Below, one piece after another: positions 33,390-47,200 of a stretch of 64,000 nucleotides of DNA. Source of the DNA: Castanea sativa (Eukaryota > Streptophyta > Magnoliopsida > Fagales > Fagaceae); contig NC_134013.1 in the NCBI RefSeq assembly GCF_040712315.1, forward strand, positions 38,141,501 through 38,205,500, read 5' to 3'. The position numbers and the translations under genes were made by a program. Below the pieces are notes generated by a model. It did not search any database, had not been told where the DNA came from, and worked only from the letters and a program-made list of their open reading frames with translations. Positions within the stretch are counted from its first letter, which is position 1. Each line of letters begins with the position of its first letter.

Positions 33390-36300
33390 CCGATAAACCA
33401 GCGTATAATTTCTCGTTCTCCGTAGATATTTAAGAATATGCTTTACAGCTTGTCAATGTTTTGGTCCTGGATTTGATTGATATCGGCTAACCATGCCAAC
33501 TGAATAACAGATATCTGGTCTAGTACAAGGAATGGCATACATGAGACTTGCTATCGCAAAAGCATAAGAAACTTGTCTCATCATATTTTCTTCCTCTTGA
33601 GTCTTAAGCCTTTGGTCATCACACAGAGGAACTCCATGTCTGAAAAGAAGTAATCATTTCTTGGAGTTTTGCATGCTAAACTATTCTAGAACCTTTTCTA
33701 TATATCCAGCTTGTGATAAGCCTATCATCTTATTCTTGCGATCTCGCCAAAGCTTGATCCCTAGAATAAAGTTAGCTTGACCCAAGTCCTTCATATCAAA
33801 TTGGCTTGACAACCAAACCTGTACTGATGAAATTACCCCTACATCATTTCCAATGAGTAAAATATTATCAACATAAAGCACTAGGAACATTACTACTTTA
33901 TCTCGATGTCTTTTGTACACACATGGTTCATCAAGATTTTCTTCAAAACCAAATGACTTGATTGCTTGATCAAATCTGATATTCCATGACCTAGATGCTT
34001 GCTTAAGTCCATAAATGGACATTTTCAACTTGCATACCATATGCTCTTGGTTCTTTGCTATGAAACCTTCTGGTTGCATCATATGTATTTCTTCTTCAAG
34101 ATTGCCATTTAGAAAAGCAGTCTTGACATCCATTTGCCAAATCTCATAATCATAATGAGTAGCAATGGATAAGAGAATTTTGATAGATTTAAGCGTTGCT
34201 GCTGGTGAAAAAGTTTCTTCATAATCAATACCTTCTTTTAGTGTATACCCTTTCGCCACTAGCCTTGTTTTAAAGGTTTCAACCTTTCCGTCTATCCCTC
34301 TCTTTCTCTTGTAAACTCATTTGTAACTAACAGGTTTAATGTCGTTAGGCGCCTTTACAAGATCCTAAATATGATTGGAATACATTGAATCTAATTCAGA
34401 TTTCTTAGCTTTGACCCAATGATTTGTATCTATATCATTCATTGCCCCCTCATAAGTGTAGGGATTCGATTCAGCCTCTTCTGAGATAGCTTCATAAGTT
34501 TCTCTTAAACCTATGAATCTTATAGGAGGCCGAACAATTCTCCCACTACGAGGAGAAACCTATGTACGTTTAGTAGACATATCATGAGTAGTATCTTGTG
34601 GTGTATCTAATACAGCCACATCATCTCTAGTTTCATCCATTGGTTGTTCATTTACAGGTTCATTCATTTTAGCTAATACAACTCTACTTCTAGGAGTAAA
34701 ATTATTCATATAGTCATTTTCCAAGAATTTAGCATTTGTACTAACAAAAACTTTGTTATCCTTATGACTATAGACTAAATAACCCCTAGTTTCTTTTGGA
34801 TAACCCATAAGCAAACACACTTCTAATTTTGGTTCCAATTTATCAAGCTTCCCTTTTATCACATGTGTTGGACAACCCCAAATGTGGAGATGTTTCATAC
34901 TAGGCTTACGCTCACTCCACAACTCCATGGGAGTTTTGGGAACAGATTTTGATGGAACTAAATTCAAAAGATGTATTGCTGTGTTTAAGGCATAACCCTA
35001 AAAAGAAATTTGTAAAGTTGAGTAACACATCATGGACTTAACCATTTCTAAAAGATTCCTATTCTTTCTTTCTACTACACCATTTTGTTGGGGAGTTCCA
35101 GGTACAGTCAATAGGGATACAATCCCATTTTCAATTAAGTAATTCTTGAAAACTCCAAGAAGGTATTCGCCACCACGATCAGATCGAATGGCCTTTATGC
35201 GTTTACCTAATTGATTCTCAACTTCAACCCTAAACTCTTTGAATTTTCCAAAGGCTTCGAACTTCTGTTTCATTAGGTACACATAACCATATCTTGAGTA
35301 ATCATCGGTAAAAGTAATGAAGTACTCATAACCTCCTTTTGCTTGGGTTGACATAGGACCACATACATTCGTATGAACTAATTCAAGCAATTCTTGGGCT
35401 CTTCTTCCTTTTGCATTAAAAGTCGTTTGGTCATTTTTCCTTCCAAACAAGATTCACAAACTGAAAATTCATCAAAGTCCAATGGCTCTAAGAGTCCATC
35501 TTTGATCAGTCTTTAAATTCTATTTGGATTAATATGACCCAAACGCAAGTGCCAAAGATATGCATCATTAGAAGAAGGAAACTTTCTCTTTAACGATTTA
35601 ACATGAGAGTCATTATCTAATTCAGAATTATATAACTCATGCTTATCAAGAGTTAAAATATAAAGACCATCCACAATATTGCCAGAATAGATAAACACTT
35701 TATCCTTCTTTATTACAACATTGTCTTTTAGGATATCACAATATCCATGTTTACCTAAATAAGTTACAGAAATTAAATTCCTACAAACATTAGGTACATA
35801 CAAATAGTCTTCCAATATTAGAACTCTAGAATCAAAGCATAAATTAACAACTCTAATAACTACAACCAGAATCCTGCTCCCATCAGCCAAAGTAAGAAAC
35901 AATTCCTCTTCATTAAGCTTTCTTGTCTCCTAGAACCCCTGCAATGAATTGTAGATATGATTAGTACAACATGAATGCACACACCAGGAATCCGTGGGAT
36001 TCTGTACCAAACATATTTCAAGAAGGAATGTACTTTTCATACCTTCTTGGCAGCTTTGAAAATTGGACAATTCCTCTTCCAATGTCCTTTCTCACCACAA
36101 TGGAAACACTTTCCTTTGGTTTTCTTTCCTTTGTTGAAAACTCCTAAGGCAACTTGTTTACCATCTTGCTTAGCGAAGTCCTTCTTCTTCTTCTCCTTCT
36201 CCTTCTTACCCTTGCCTTTCGACTTAGGTTGAAAAGTAGAAGCTTCAGCCATATTGACATCAACACTAGAAGTACCAAAAATGTCTTTCGCCGCTACCAA

Positions 36301-36869
36301 TTCATTCATTAATTCAGACAATGAATAAATCTTTTTTTTTTTCATACTATAATTGAGTTTGAATTCCTTGAATGATTCTAGTAGTGACTGGAGTATCATA
36401 TCCACTTGAGATTCTCCATCAATATCGGCACCTAAAACTTTTAGTGTATTCAGATTAGAGATCATTGTAAGACAATGCTCCCTCACTGAACTACCTTTAG
36501 CCATTTTGGTATTATAAATTTTCCTCATGGTTTCTTGCTTGCAAAACGGCCTTGCTCACCAAACATCTCCTTCAGACTAGCATAATGTCCAAAGCTAGTT
36601 CTACATCCTGCATTTGATGCTGTAGAACATTTGAGATAGATGTCAGGATATAGCACTTGGTCATCTCATTATTTCTGCCAATAATCATATCGTTGTTTTT
36701 CCTCAAGAGGAGCATCTAATGATGGAAAGCTAGGACATGGTTGAGTAAGCACATATTTGTGCCCTTCAACTGTAAGAACAATGTCTAAATTTCTTTTCCA
36801 GCCAACATAATTGGATCCAGTCAGTTTGTTTTGATTAAGAATAGTAACAAGTGGGCTAAAAGATGCCAT
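33390..36869 (-). pseudogene. Copia gag-pol polyprotein, minus strand, RNase H end deleted
   Basis: The start is MASFSPLVTILNQNKLTG at 36869. Gag is open to 36669 and again at 36528-36037, with knuckle CFHCGEKGHWKRNC. Protease and pre-integrase (35902-35513) contain RLGHINPNRI. Integrase (35450-34998) carries AIRSDRGGEYLL and GTPQQNGVVERKN. The linker is at 34967-34560. RT (34259-33681) has FLNGNLEEE and SIYGLKQASRSWN, and its active site reads FLVLYVDNILL, with the second catalytic Asp changed to Asn. RNase H is present only in its first part and ends at the fusion near 33390. Several frame breaks separate the pieces. Confidence 0.92.
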
Positions 36870-38212
36870 GATCAAATTTGAAAATAATAAACATGAATAT
36901 AATAAGTAAATTGGACATTATCAATTTAGAATATAAACATATAGTATAGAACCTTAATAAAACCATAATATAATATATGCAACAACAACCCAATCCAATG
37001 TTTAAAATTCCTTGGAAGCAAGTAAATTATAAACACTATGATTGATTGAGAACTATTCTCATTATTAGTGTTATCACGATAACTCTTATCAAACACTAAT
37101 AACATGTTGTATTTCCTTTAGCCTCTAAGTAATAATGACATAGCTCTGAAGGGAGGTTAACATTAAACTTAGTCTAGTGTACACCATTGACTAAATTCTA
37201 TGTGAGTCATTAAGTAACTCTACGGTAGCGTGGTCGTTCTTAATGTAAAAACACATATCATCCATCATTAAGAAGTTTAATCTGATCCACCACACACCCT
37301 TGGTGCGGTGGTCACTCCAAAAGTATAAATGTTTGTGGGGTGTAGGGGGCAAGGGCCGGGGTTCAAGTCTCTAGGAGGGAGCTTCACACACATATACACT
37401 TAGATTAAGTTAGAGTAGAAATTTTATCTTGTATAAAAAAAAAAAAGTTTAATCTGTAGTTCCATGAATTAAACACCCTCCGAAGGGAGCAAGGCATATA
37501 TGCCAAGGCGAGGTCCTTAATCATACTACTATAAATCAACAATGGAGGTTGTAAGAAACAACCCTGTATCTCTCTCCCACTAGATGTTTTAAATTAAAGG
37601 TTTTTATTTTGTATACATGTGTAATCTAATCACACACAATCTTGCACTTTATACATTTGAAAACACTTAGGAAATATTCAAGATTCTCTTCAGTGGCATT
37701 TTCGCAAGAAGAGCTTAGTCGCGAGCTTCTCGCGAAAATGGGTTAAGGCAAAATAGAGAAAACACAAAATTCAGACAGAAACTTTCGCAACTGGCTCGCC
37801 ACTGTTTCGCGAGTAAAGCTTACCCGCGAAAAGTTTTGTGCTTAAGAGGCATTTTTCGCGAGTAACTTCGTGAGAATGTAACTCGCAAAAAACCCGTGTT
37901 TTCAGTTTTTAAAGGGAAAATATGGACAATTTTCAACGGTTTTCCATGAACAAACAACCACCATATGAACATAATAGATGGGATTTGATATCAAAACTGA
38001 ATTCCATTGATGCTATAGCCTTAAAGATCAATTTAACATACTTAAATTCAAATTGAAACAACATTATAACATCAATATTAGTTTTTATCAAACCATAGTT
38101 TCAACAACCATGCAGAAAATTAAATACATATATAATCTTCTAACATCATGAAACTATTATCTCTAATTCCAAAACTCACAAAACATTTTATACAGATTCA
38201 AAATTGAAGACC
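36870..38212 (-). other. 5' leader of minus-strand Copia element, with SINE
   Basis: No gene. The part near the gag start matches the leaders at 16251-16688 and 43930-44277. A SINE lies at 37285-37444. About 37690-37900 has repeated TCGCGAGT/TTCGCGAA motifs, unusually CpG-rich for this AT-rich region. The leader ends at the PBS. Confidence 0.7.
37285..37444 (+). mobile_element. tRNA-derived SINE with perfect 12-bp TSD
   Basis: A 160-base insertion is flanked by AAGTTTAATCTG at 37273-37284 and 37445-37456. It has an A-box-like TGGTGCGGTGG near 37301, a B-box-like GGTTCAAGTCT near 37358, and ends in TTGTATAAAAAAAAAAA. Box spacing, poly(A) tail and TSD together identify a plant SINE transcribed by RNA polymerase III. 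Confidence 0.92.
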
Positions 38213-38224
38213 GCTCTGATGCCA
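38213..38224 (-). promoter_or_regulatory. primer-binding site, minus strand
   Basis: The minus strand reads TGGCATCAGAGC, one base from the standard tRNA-Met PBS, just inside the LTR at 38228. Confidence 0.85.
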
Positions 38225-38227
38225 TTT

Positions 38228-39625
38228 GATGGAAAATTATATGTTTGTATTGCATACAAAACATACACAGTGAAAAATTAATGAATCTACTTCATTCGCA
38301 ATTGTTAACATGTACTATGTAAACTTCAGAATTCAAGAACAAGAAAGCGAACCATGGTGCTGTGAAATTCAAAACAAAAAATTAGAAGTACTCGGGAACA
38401 CTTTTAATCTTCACTCTAATTCTACTTTACGTTCAAGTAAAGTGGTCTCTCAATCAGTTTTCAAAGGGACAATAACAGAGTGTCTTACACTCACATACAC
38501 ATCATTTCATAACGTTATCTCTTATTAAAAATTATGTATATTTCTCTCTTTATAACTAATTATCTAATTGGGTTAGCCTTTTGGGCCTCTCCAATTGGGC
38601 TTAAGTGTCTGGCTTGGAATGGGACTAAAGGGGAACAAATAAGACACTAGCTCCAATGGGCCTTGGGCTTTTTAGTCAACTCTTGACTAGTCTAAAGTTA
38701 CCATTAACTATATTTAATACCACTATATAAATATAGTTGCACTATATGCCTTATTTATAAATTATATGTCAAGACTTTATTATACACGCAACCCCTTCAT
38801 TAAAATATTTGTAGTAATACAAAGTTATGAATGTAGATTGCCACTTTGTAAAATACTACATCTTAATCCAGGAATACTCGGTTTAATCTTTTATGTTATT
38901 CATCATATATTTATGAAATCCAATTTCATAAATATATACTTTAGTAACTCCTTACTAAAGTGGTTAGGTCTAACACTCTAAATAACCAAACCCATTAAAC
39001 TTATCTCAAGGAAATATTTTGCATCTCCGTTAAGAGACTATGAATTCCATCTTAAGAATATATGTTCCATCAACATTAAATGTAGCTGCCCAACATACTG
39101 AGGTTTTGACCGTTTCTTTAGATCTCACTCCTAATATGTCAAAGTAACCTACATTTTATGATCAGGTCCATTATCCTCTCAAGATTAAGAGTTCATGTAA
39201 ATAGAAGTTGTGAGATTTATTATTAATTTGACAGTCTTTAGGAGAATAAGAAATCTCACAGCAGTCCAGTTCAATATATCTTAATTCTGAAAACATATCA
39301 ACATACAAACTAAAAGTTTTCACTTCCATGATCAAGACCAGTCATCTTAGTTAATATGTTATAATCTTCACAGATGAAATGCCCAATTTCATCACCAACT
39401 ACGAACTATAATTTTGAGTTTACAAAGAACTTGTGATTTATATCTTGTGTGACTTTTCACATAAATCACATACTATGTATCTCATGGACTATATGATAAT
39501 GTCCAAATATTCATGTTACTATTATTTTAGATAACAATAAAAAAACTTTACTAATACAACATTAAGTCATACATAATGTCTTACATAACATCATACAATA
39601 AGATTTAAGGGCACTAATCCTAGCA
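38228..39625 (-). repeat. 5' LTR of minus-strand Copia element
   Basis: The 1398-bp LTR reads on plus TGATGGAAAATT...AATCCTAGCA, its minus-strand first bases being mutated from TGTTAG to TGCTAG. It is followed by GCATG, the same TSD as around 30403-31800. Its left partner LTR is no longer in place. Confidence 0.92.
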
Positions 39626-40621
39626 GCATGGTGTTATAAGGTGGTTTAAATTCATATTGGGAGTGTTTTTTTTTTTAGAATTTTGAATGGATATTGTTTA
39701 ATTATATGTAATGGATATTATCTAATTGTTTTCAATACTTGTAAGCATTATATATTGTTTTGCTGAAAATTGATACTGTGGTGGGTTGTTGTGTTGGAGC
39801 AAGCGAGTGCCTTGCATGGTGATATAAGGTGGTTCAATATTATATTGGAAGTGTTTCTTATATTTTGGAATTATGAATGGATATTTTTGAGTTACTTTTG
39901 TATGATTATATTAATGTTTTTTTTAATACTTGTAAACGTTTTATATTGTGATGTTGATGATTGGTATTGTGGTGGGTTGTTAAAATGGAGCAAGCGGGTG
40001 GCTTGCATGGTATTATAAGGTGGTATAAATTGATATTAGGAGTATTTGATTGTGCAATGTATATTTGTTTAAGTATTAATATACACAATAGCATTCATGA
40101 ATGAGACGCTAATCAAAATGAAGAGCATGACACACCTGATGTTGATCTTCATATGGATTATGATATGTAGAGTTCATAGCAATTATCTTAAATGTTTTAT
40201 GCTTGTCTTAAAGTTTTATGCTTGTCTAAGTAGAAATTGTTTTAAAGTTTTGTACTTATCTTGAACTTGAAAGGGATATTGATGTGGTCATTTGTTGTGT
40301 TGAGTTAGTAGCAATTGTTTTAAATTTTTGTGCTTATCTTGAACTTGATATGGATATTGATGTGGTCATCTGTCATGTTAAGTTAGTAGCAATTGTGTTA
40401 AAATTTTGCACTTGTGAATTGCTTGATATGGATAATAGTGTAGACTATGATATGTAAAGTTAATAGCAATTTCTTAAAGCTTTGTACTTATCTTGAACTT
40501 GATATGGATATTGATGTGGTCATTTGTTGAGTTGAGTTAGTAGCAATTGTGTTCAAATTTCGCACTTGTGAATTGCTTAATATGGATAATGGTGTGGACT
40601 ATGATATGTATAGTTAGTAGT
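39626..40621 (+). repeat. second copy of the CACTA interior repeat block
   Basis: It is near-identical in order to 31801-32797: two to three 190-bp units (GGAGCAAGCG...GGCTTGCATGG) and then the 78-bp units from about 40165. It ends at the insertion point of the next solo LTR. Confidence 0.88.
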
Positions 40622-41490
40622 TGTTGGAAAAACACATGGAATAGCAAATTTGTATCTCATACACATCAACGCAGCGGAATATGAACAAATCTACTTCATT
40701 CATAATTTATAACAAGTACTATGTAAATTTCAGAATTCAAAAACAAGAGAGCGTACCTTGGTGTGGTGAAATTCAAAAACCAGAGATTAGAAATACTTGA
40801 GAACACTTTTAATCTTCACTCCGATTCCACTTAATGCCCAAGAAGTGTGGTTTCTCAATCAGTTTCCAAGGGAGAATAAGAGTGTGGCTTTTACTCATAT
40901 ACACATACTTTCATTCTACACAAAAGTGTCTTACAAAATTATGTATGTTTCTCTCCTTATAACTAATTGATTATCTAATTGGACTACCTTTTGGGCCATT
41001 CCAATTGAGTTTTAGTATGTGGCTTGGAGTGGGACCAAAAGGGAACAAATAAGACTCTAGCTCCAATGGGCCTTGGGCTTTTCTGTCAACTCTTGACAAA
41101 TTCAAAGTTACCATTAATTATATTTAATACCACTATATAAATATAATTGCACTCTAGGCCTTATTGATAAATTATATCCCAAGACTTTATTATACATGCA
41201 ACCCCTTCATAAAATACTCGCAGTAATACAAAGTCATGAATGTAGACTGCCACTTTGAAGATTACTACATCTTAATCCTTAAGTACTCAATTTAATCCTT
41301 TAAGTTATTCATTATATATTTTTGAAATCCAATTTTATAAATATATACTTTAGTAACTCCTTACTAAAGTGGTTAGGCCTAACACTTTGAATAACCAAAC
41401 TCATTAAACTTATCTCAAGGAAATATTTTATATCTCTGTTAAGAGATTATGAATTCCATCTTAAGAATATATGTTCCATCAACACTAAAT

Positions 41491-42875
41491 TGTTACGATA
41501 TGTGCCCTTAAATCCTATTGTATGATGCTATGTATGACTTAATGTTATGATAATATAGTTGTTTTATTATTATCTAAAATAATGGTAACATGAATATATG
41601 GACATTATCATATAGTCCATGAGATGCATAGTATGTGATTTATGTGATTTAGTCACAGAAGATATAAGTCACAAGTTCTTTGTAAACTCAGAATTTATAG
41701 TTCGTAGTCGGTGATGAAATTGGGCATTTCATCTGCGAAGACTATAACGTATCAACTAAGATGATTTGTCTTGATCATGGAGGTGGAGACTTCTAGTTGA
41801 TATGTTGATATGTTTTAAGAGTTAAGACATATTGAACTGGGCCGTGTGGGATTTATTATTCTCCTAACGATTGTCAAATGAATAATAAATTTCACGACTT
41901 CTATTTACATGAACTCTTAATCCTGAGAGAATAATGGACCTGATCATGAGGTGTAGGCTGCTTTGATATATCAGGAGTGAGATCTAAAGTAACGGTCAAA
42001 ATCTCAGTATGTTGGGCAGCCACATTTAGTGTTGATGGAACGTATATTCTCAAGATGGAATTCATAGTTTCTTGACGGAGATACAAAATATTCCCTTGAG
42101 ATAAGTTTAATGGGTTCAGTTATTTAGATAGTTAGGCCTAACCACTTTGGTAAGAAAATACTAAAGTATATATTTATGAAATTGGATTTCATAAATATAT
42201 AATGAATAACTTTAAAGAATTAAACCGGGTACTCAAGGATAAGATGTAGTAATTTACAAAGTGGTAGTCTACATTCATGATTTTGTGTTACTACGAATAT
42301 TTTATGAAGGGGTTGCATGTACAATAAATTCTTGGGATATAATTTATTAATAAGGTCTAGAGTACAATTATATTTATATAGTGGTATTAAATATAATTAA
42401 TGATAACTTTGGACTTGTCAAGAGTTGACGGAAAAGTCCAAGGCCCATTGGTGCTAGTGTCTTATTGGTCCATTTTGGTCCCACTCCAAGCCACACACTA
42501 AAGCCCAATTGGAAAGGCCCAATAGACTAGCCTAATTAGATAATCAGTTAGTTATAAAGGGAGAAACATACATAATTTTTGTTAGTGATATAAGAAATGA
42601 TGTGTATGTGAGAGTGAGACACACTTTCATTCTCCCTTTGAAAACTGATTGAGAGACCACACATCTTGGGCATAAAGTAGAATTGGAGTGAAGATTAAAA
42701 GTATTCCCAAGTCCTTCAATCTTTGGTTTTGAATTTCACCACACCAAGGTACGCTATTTTGTTCTTAAATTATGAAATTCACATAGTGCATGTTATCAAT
42801 CATGAATAAAATAGATCCTTGTTTATTGGTTCCGCTATGTGTTTTTTATGATATACAAAACCAGTTTTTCCAACA
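41491..42875 (+). repeat. 5' LTR of Copia element 41491-49655
   Basis: The 1385-bp LTR starts TGTTACGATATGTGCCC (the 3' LTR has TGTTAGGATATG) and ends TTTTTCCAACA. Confidence 0.95.
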
Positions 42876-42877
42876 AT

Positions 42878-42889
42878 TAGTATCAGAGC
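42878..42889 (+). promoter_or_regulatory. mutated primer-binding site
   Basis: TAGTATCAGAGC differs from the tRNA-Met PBS by one base (TGG to TAG), a G-to-A change. Confidence 0.85.
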
Positions 42890-43122
42890 AAGGTTTTCAT
42901 ATCATGTTTGTATAACATATGATTAAGTTTTAGAATTTAAGAAAACTGTTATCTTTGTGTTTTCAAATTTCTGCAAAACTATTATGTCCTTGGCCATAAA
43001 GAATTGTTATATATTTGGTCAACAATATATAACAAGGATTCAAGAGAATCCTTAAAGAGAACAACCTGCCACCATGGGCCACAATTTTTACATGTTAAGC
43101 CATTTAATGCTTAAATAGCCAA

Positions 43123-43177
<55 letters not shown>

Positions 43178-44277
43178 ATGTTGGATATAGTTGTGTGCAT
43201 AACTTTCATGCGTGAATTTTGTGTTTTGCACTGCTGGGTTTTACTTGACAGTTACATTTAATATCATAACGATTATCCATGCCATCAACGAATATGAGAT
43301 ATGCATTGGTTCGGGTAATTGGTTCATTATTATTTGAAGTAGTCATGGTTATGTCTCTTTATATATTCCTTGTATTGATTGTATTTGCTTTAGTGATGAA
43401 TAAGTTATATTCAATTGCTTTGCATGGGTTAGTTATCTTTAGGGTAGTGATATTAAGATTCAAAGCCTAACTTCTTGGATTGTCTTAGAGTGCATATCCC
43501 TGATGGCATGCAAATTATTAATATAGGATTCTAACAATCTGTATATTATATATAATGTAATAATTATATACTACATATATTAATTTGTATATTATATTAT
43601 ATATAATATAATATGGATTTTTATATGTAATAAGGGTTTTTATTACGTTATATATATTTATATATATTAATGCTAGTTTAATGAAATTTATTCCTAATGA
43701 GATTAGGATTATGTTTTCAAAGTGTCTAGCATTATTATGGTTCTTCATCTTAAAAACCTTTAATTTAAAATATCTAGTGGGAGAGAGATACAAGGGTTGG
43801 ATCTCACGGCCTTCATTATCGATTTAAAGTAGTGTGGACAAACACCTCGTCTTGGCGTATATGCCTCGCGATCCCAAAGGAGGGTGTTTTGTTTCATGGT
43901 ACTACAAGTTTAAACACTATAAAAGGGAGATGAAATGTGGCTACACATGACTCTAGATAATGGTGTACACTAGACTAAGTGTAATGTTAACCTCCCAAAG
44001 GAGTTATGTCCTTATTACTTAGAGGCTAAAGGTAATACGACATATTGTTAGTGTTTGATAAGAGTTATCATGAAAACACTAATAATGAGAATAGTTCTCA
44101 ACCAATTAATGTGTTTATAATAAACTTGCTACCAAGGAATCATAGACATGGATTGGGTTGTCGTTGCATATATTATTTTATGGTTTTATTAAGGTTCCAT
44201 ATTATATGCTTATATGTTAAATTGGTAATGTCCAATTTACTTATTATATTCATGTTTATTATTTTCAGATTTAAATC
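42890..44277 (+). other. Copia 5' leader with AT microsatellite
   Basis: No gene. An (AT)n run of about 25 units lies at 43125-43174, and TA-rich inverted repeats lie near 43540-43680. The last 350 bases match the other family leaders. Confidence 0.8.
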
Positions 44278-47200
44278 ATGGCATCATTTAGTCCATTTGT
44301 TGCTATTCTTAACCAAAACAAATTGACTGGATCCAACTATGTTGACTGGAAAAGAAATTTGGACATTATTCTTACTGCTGAAGAGCACAAATATATGCTT
44401 ACTCAACCATGTTCTAGCTTTCCTTCATTAGATGCTTCTCTTGAGGAAAAAAAACGATATGATCGTTGGCAGAAATCTAATGAAATGACTAAGTGCTATA
44501 TCCTAGCATCCATTTCAAATGTTTTACAGCATCAATGCAGGATGTAGAACTTGCTTTGGACATAATGCATAGTTTGAAGGAGATGTTTGGTGAGCAAGGT
44601 CATTCTGTAAGGTAAGAAACCATGAGGCAAATTTATAATACCAAAATGGCTGCAGGAAGTTTAGTGAGGGAACATTTTCTTAGGATGATTGCTAATCTGA
44701 ACACATTAGAAGTTTTAGGTGCTGACATTGATGGAGAATCCCAAGTGGATATGATACTCCAGTCACTGTCAGAATTATTCAAGGAATTCAGACTCAATTA
44801 TAATATGAACAAAAAGATTTATTCTTTATTTAAATTAATGAATGAGTTAGTGGCGGCAGAAGGCATTCTTGATACTTCTAGTGTTGAAGCCAATAAGGGT
44901 GAAACTTCTACTTCTCAACCTAAGTCGAAAGGCAAGGGTAAGAAGAAGAAGAAAATGGATTTTACTAAGAAAGATGGTAAACAAATTGCCTTAGGAGTTG
45001 CCAACAAAGGAAAGTGTTTCCATTATGGTGAGAAAGGACATTGGAAGAGGAATTGTCCAACATTCAAGGCTACCAAGAATAAGGGTATGAAAAGTTCATT
45101 TCTTCTTGAAATATGTTTGGTACAGAATCCAACGGATTCCTGGTGTGTGGATTCAGGTTGTACTAATCATATCTGCAATTCTTTGCAGGGGTTCCAGGAG
45201 ACCAGAAAGTTGAATGAGGGAGAACTATTTCTTACTTTGGCTGATGGGAGCAAGATTCCAGTTGAAGTTTTTAGAGTGTTTAATTTATGTTTTAAGTCTA
45301 GAGTTTTAATATTGGAAGACTGTTTGTATGCACCTAATGTTCGTAGGAATTTAATTTCTGCAACTTACTTAGGTAAGCATGGATATTGTGTTATCCTGAA
45401 AGACAATGTTGTAATAAAGAAGGATAAAATGTTTATCTATTCTGGCAATATTGTGGATGGTCTTTATATTTTAACTCCTGACAAGAATGAATTATACAAT
45501 TCTGAATTAGATAATAGCTCTCATGTAAAATCATTAAAGAGAAAGTTTCCTTCTACTAGTGATGCATATCTTTGGCACTTGCGTTTGGGTCATATTAATT
45601 CAAATAGGATTCAAAGACTAATCAAAGATAGACTTTTACAGCCCATGGACTTTGATGGATTTCCAATTTGCGAATCTTGTTTGGAAGGTAAAATGACCAA
45701 ACGACATTTTAATGCAAAAGGTAGAAGAGTCCAAGAGTTGCTTGAATAAGTTCATACAGATGTATGTGGTCCTATGTCATCCTAAGTAAAAGGAGGTTAT
45801 GAGTATTTCATCACTTTTACGGATGATTACTCAAGATATGGTTATGTGTACCTAATGAGACGGAAGTCCGAATCCTTTGAAAAGTTCAAAGAGTTTAGGG
45901 CTAAAGTTGAAAATCAATAGGGTAAACGCATAAAGGCCATTCGATCTGATCGAGGTGGCAAATACCTTCTTGGGGATTTCAAGGATTACCTAATTCAAAA
46001 TGGGATTGCTCCCAATTGACTGCACCTGGAACTCCCCAACAAAATGGTGTAGCGGAAAGAAGGAATTGGACTCTTTTGGAAATGGTTAGGTCCATGATGA
46101 GTTACTCAACTTTACCAGTTTCCTTTTGGGGATATGCACTAAAAACTGCTATGCATCTTTTGAATTTGGTTCCATCAAAATCTATTCCCAACAAACCTAA
46201 GGAATTGTGGAGTGGGCGTAAGCCTAGTATGAAATATCTCCACATTTGGGGATGTCCAGCACATGTGTTGAAAGGAAATTTTGATAAGTTGGAACCTAAA
46301 ACAGAAGTATGCATGTTTTTAGGGTATTCAAAAGAAACCAAGGGTTATTTATTCTATAATCATAAGGATAACAAAGTGTTTGTTAGCACCCATGCCAAAT
46401 TCTTGGAGGATGATTATGTGAATAACTTTAATCCTAGGAGTAAAGTTGTTTTGGCTCAAATAGATGAACCTGTAGTTGAACAACCAATGGATGAAACTAG
46501 GGATGATGTGACTGTATTGGATACATCACAAGATATTACTCATGAGATGTCTACTACACAGATGCCTTGTCGTAGTGGGAGAATTGTTCGGCCTCCTATA
46601 AGATTTATAGGTTTGGGAGAAACTTATGAAGCTATCCCAGAAGCGGCTGAATCGGATCCCTACACTTATGAAGAGGCAATGAATGATATAGATGCACATC
46701 ATTGGGTTCAAGCTATGAAATCTGAATTGGATTCTATGTATTCCAATCATGTATAGGATCTTGTAAAGGTGCCTGACGGCATTAAACCTGTTGGTTGCAA
46801 ATGGGTTTACAAGAGAAAGAGAGGGATAGATGGAAAGGTTGAAACTTTTAAAGCAAGACTAGTGGCGAAAGGGTATACGCAAAAGGAAGGTATTGATTAT
46901 GATGAAACTTTTTCGCCAGTAGCCATGCTTAAGTCTATCAGAATTCTCTTATCCATTGCTGCTCATTAAGAATATGAAATTTGGAAAATGGATGTCAAGA
47001 CTGCGTTTCTTAATGGCAATCTTGAAGAAGAAATATACATGTTGCAACCAGAAGGTTTCATAGCAAAGAATCAAGAGCAGATGGTATGCAAGTTGAAAAG
47101 GTCCATTTATGGACTTAAGCAAGCATCTAGGTCATGGAACATCAGATTTGATCAACCAATCAAATCATTTGGTTTTGAACAAAATCTTGATGAACCATGT

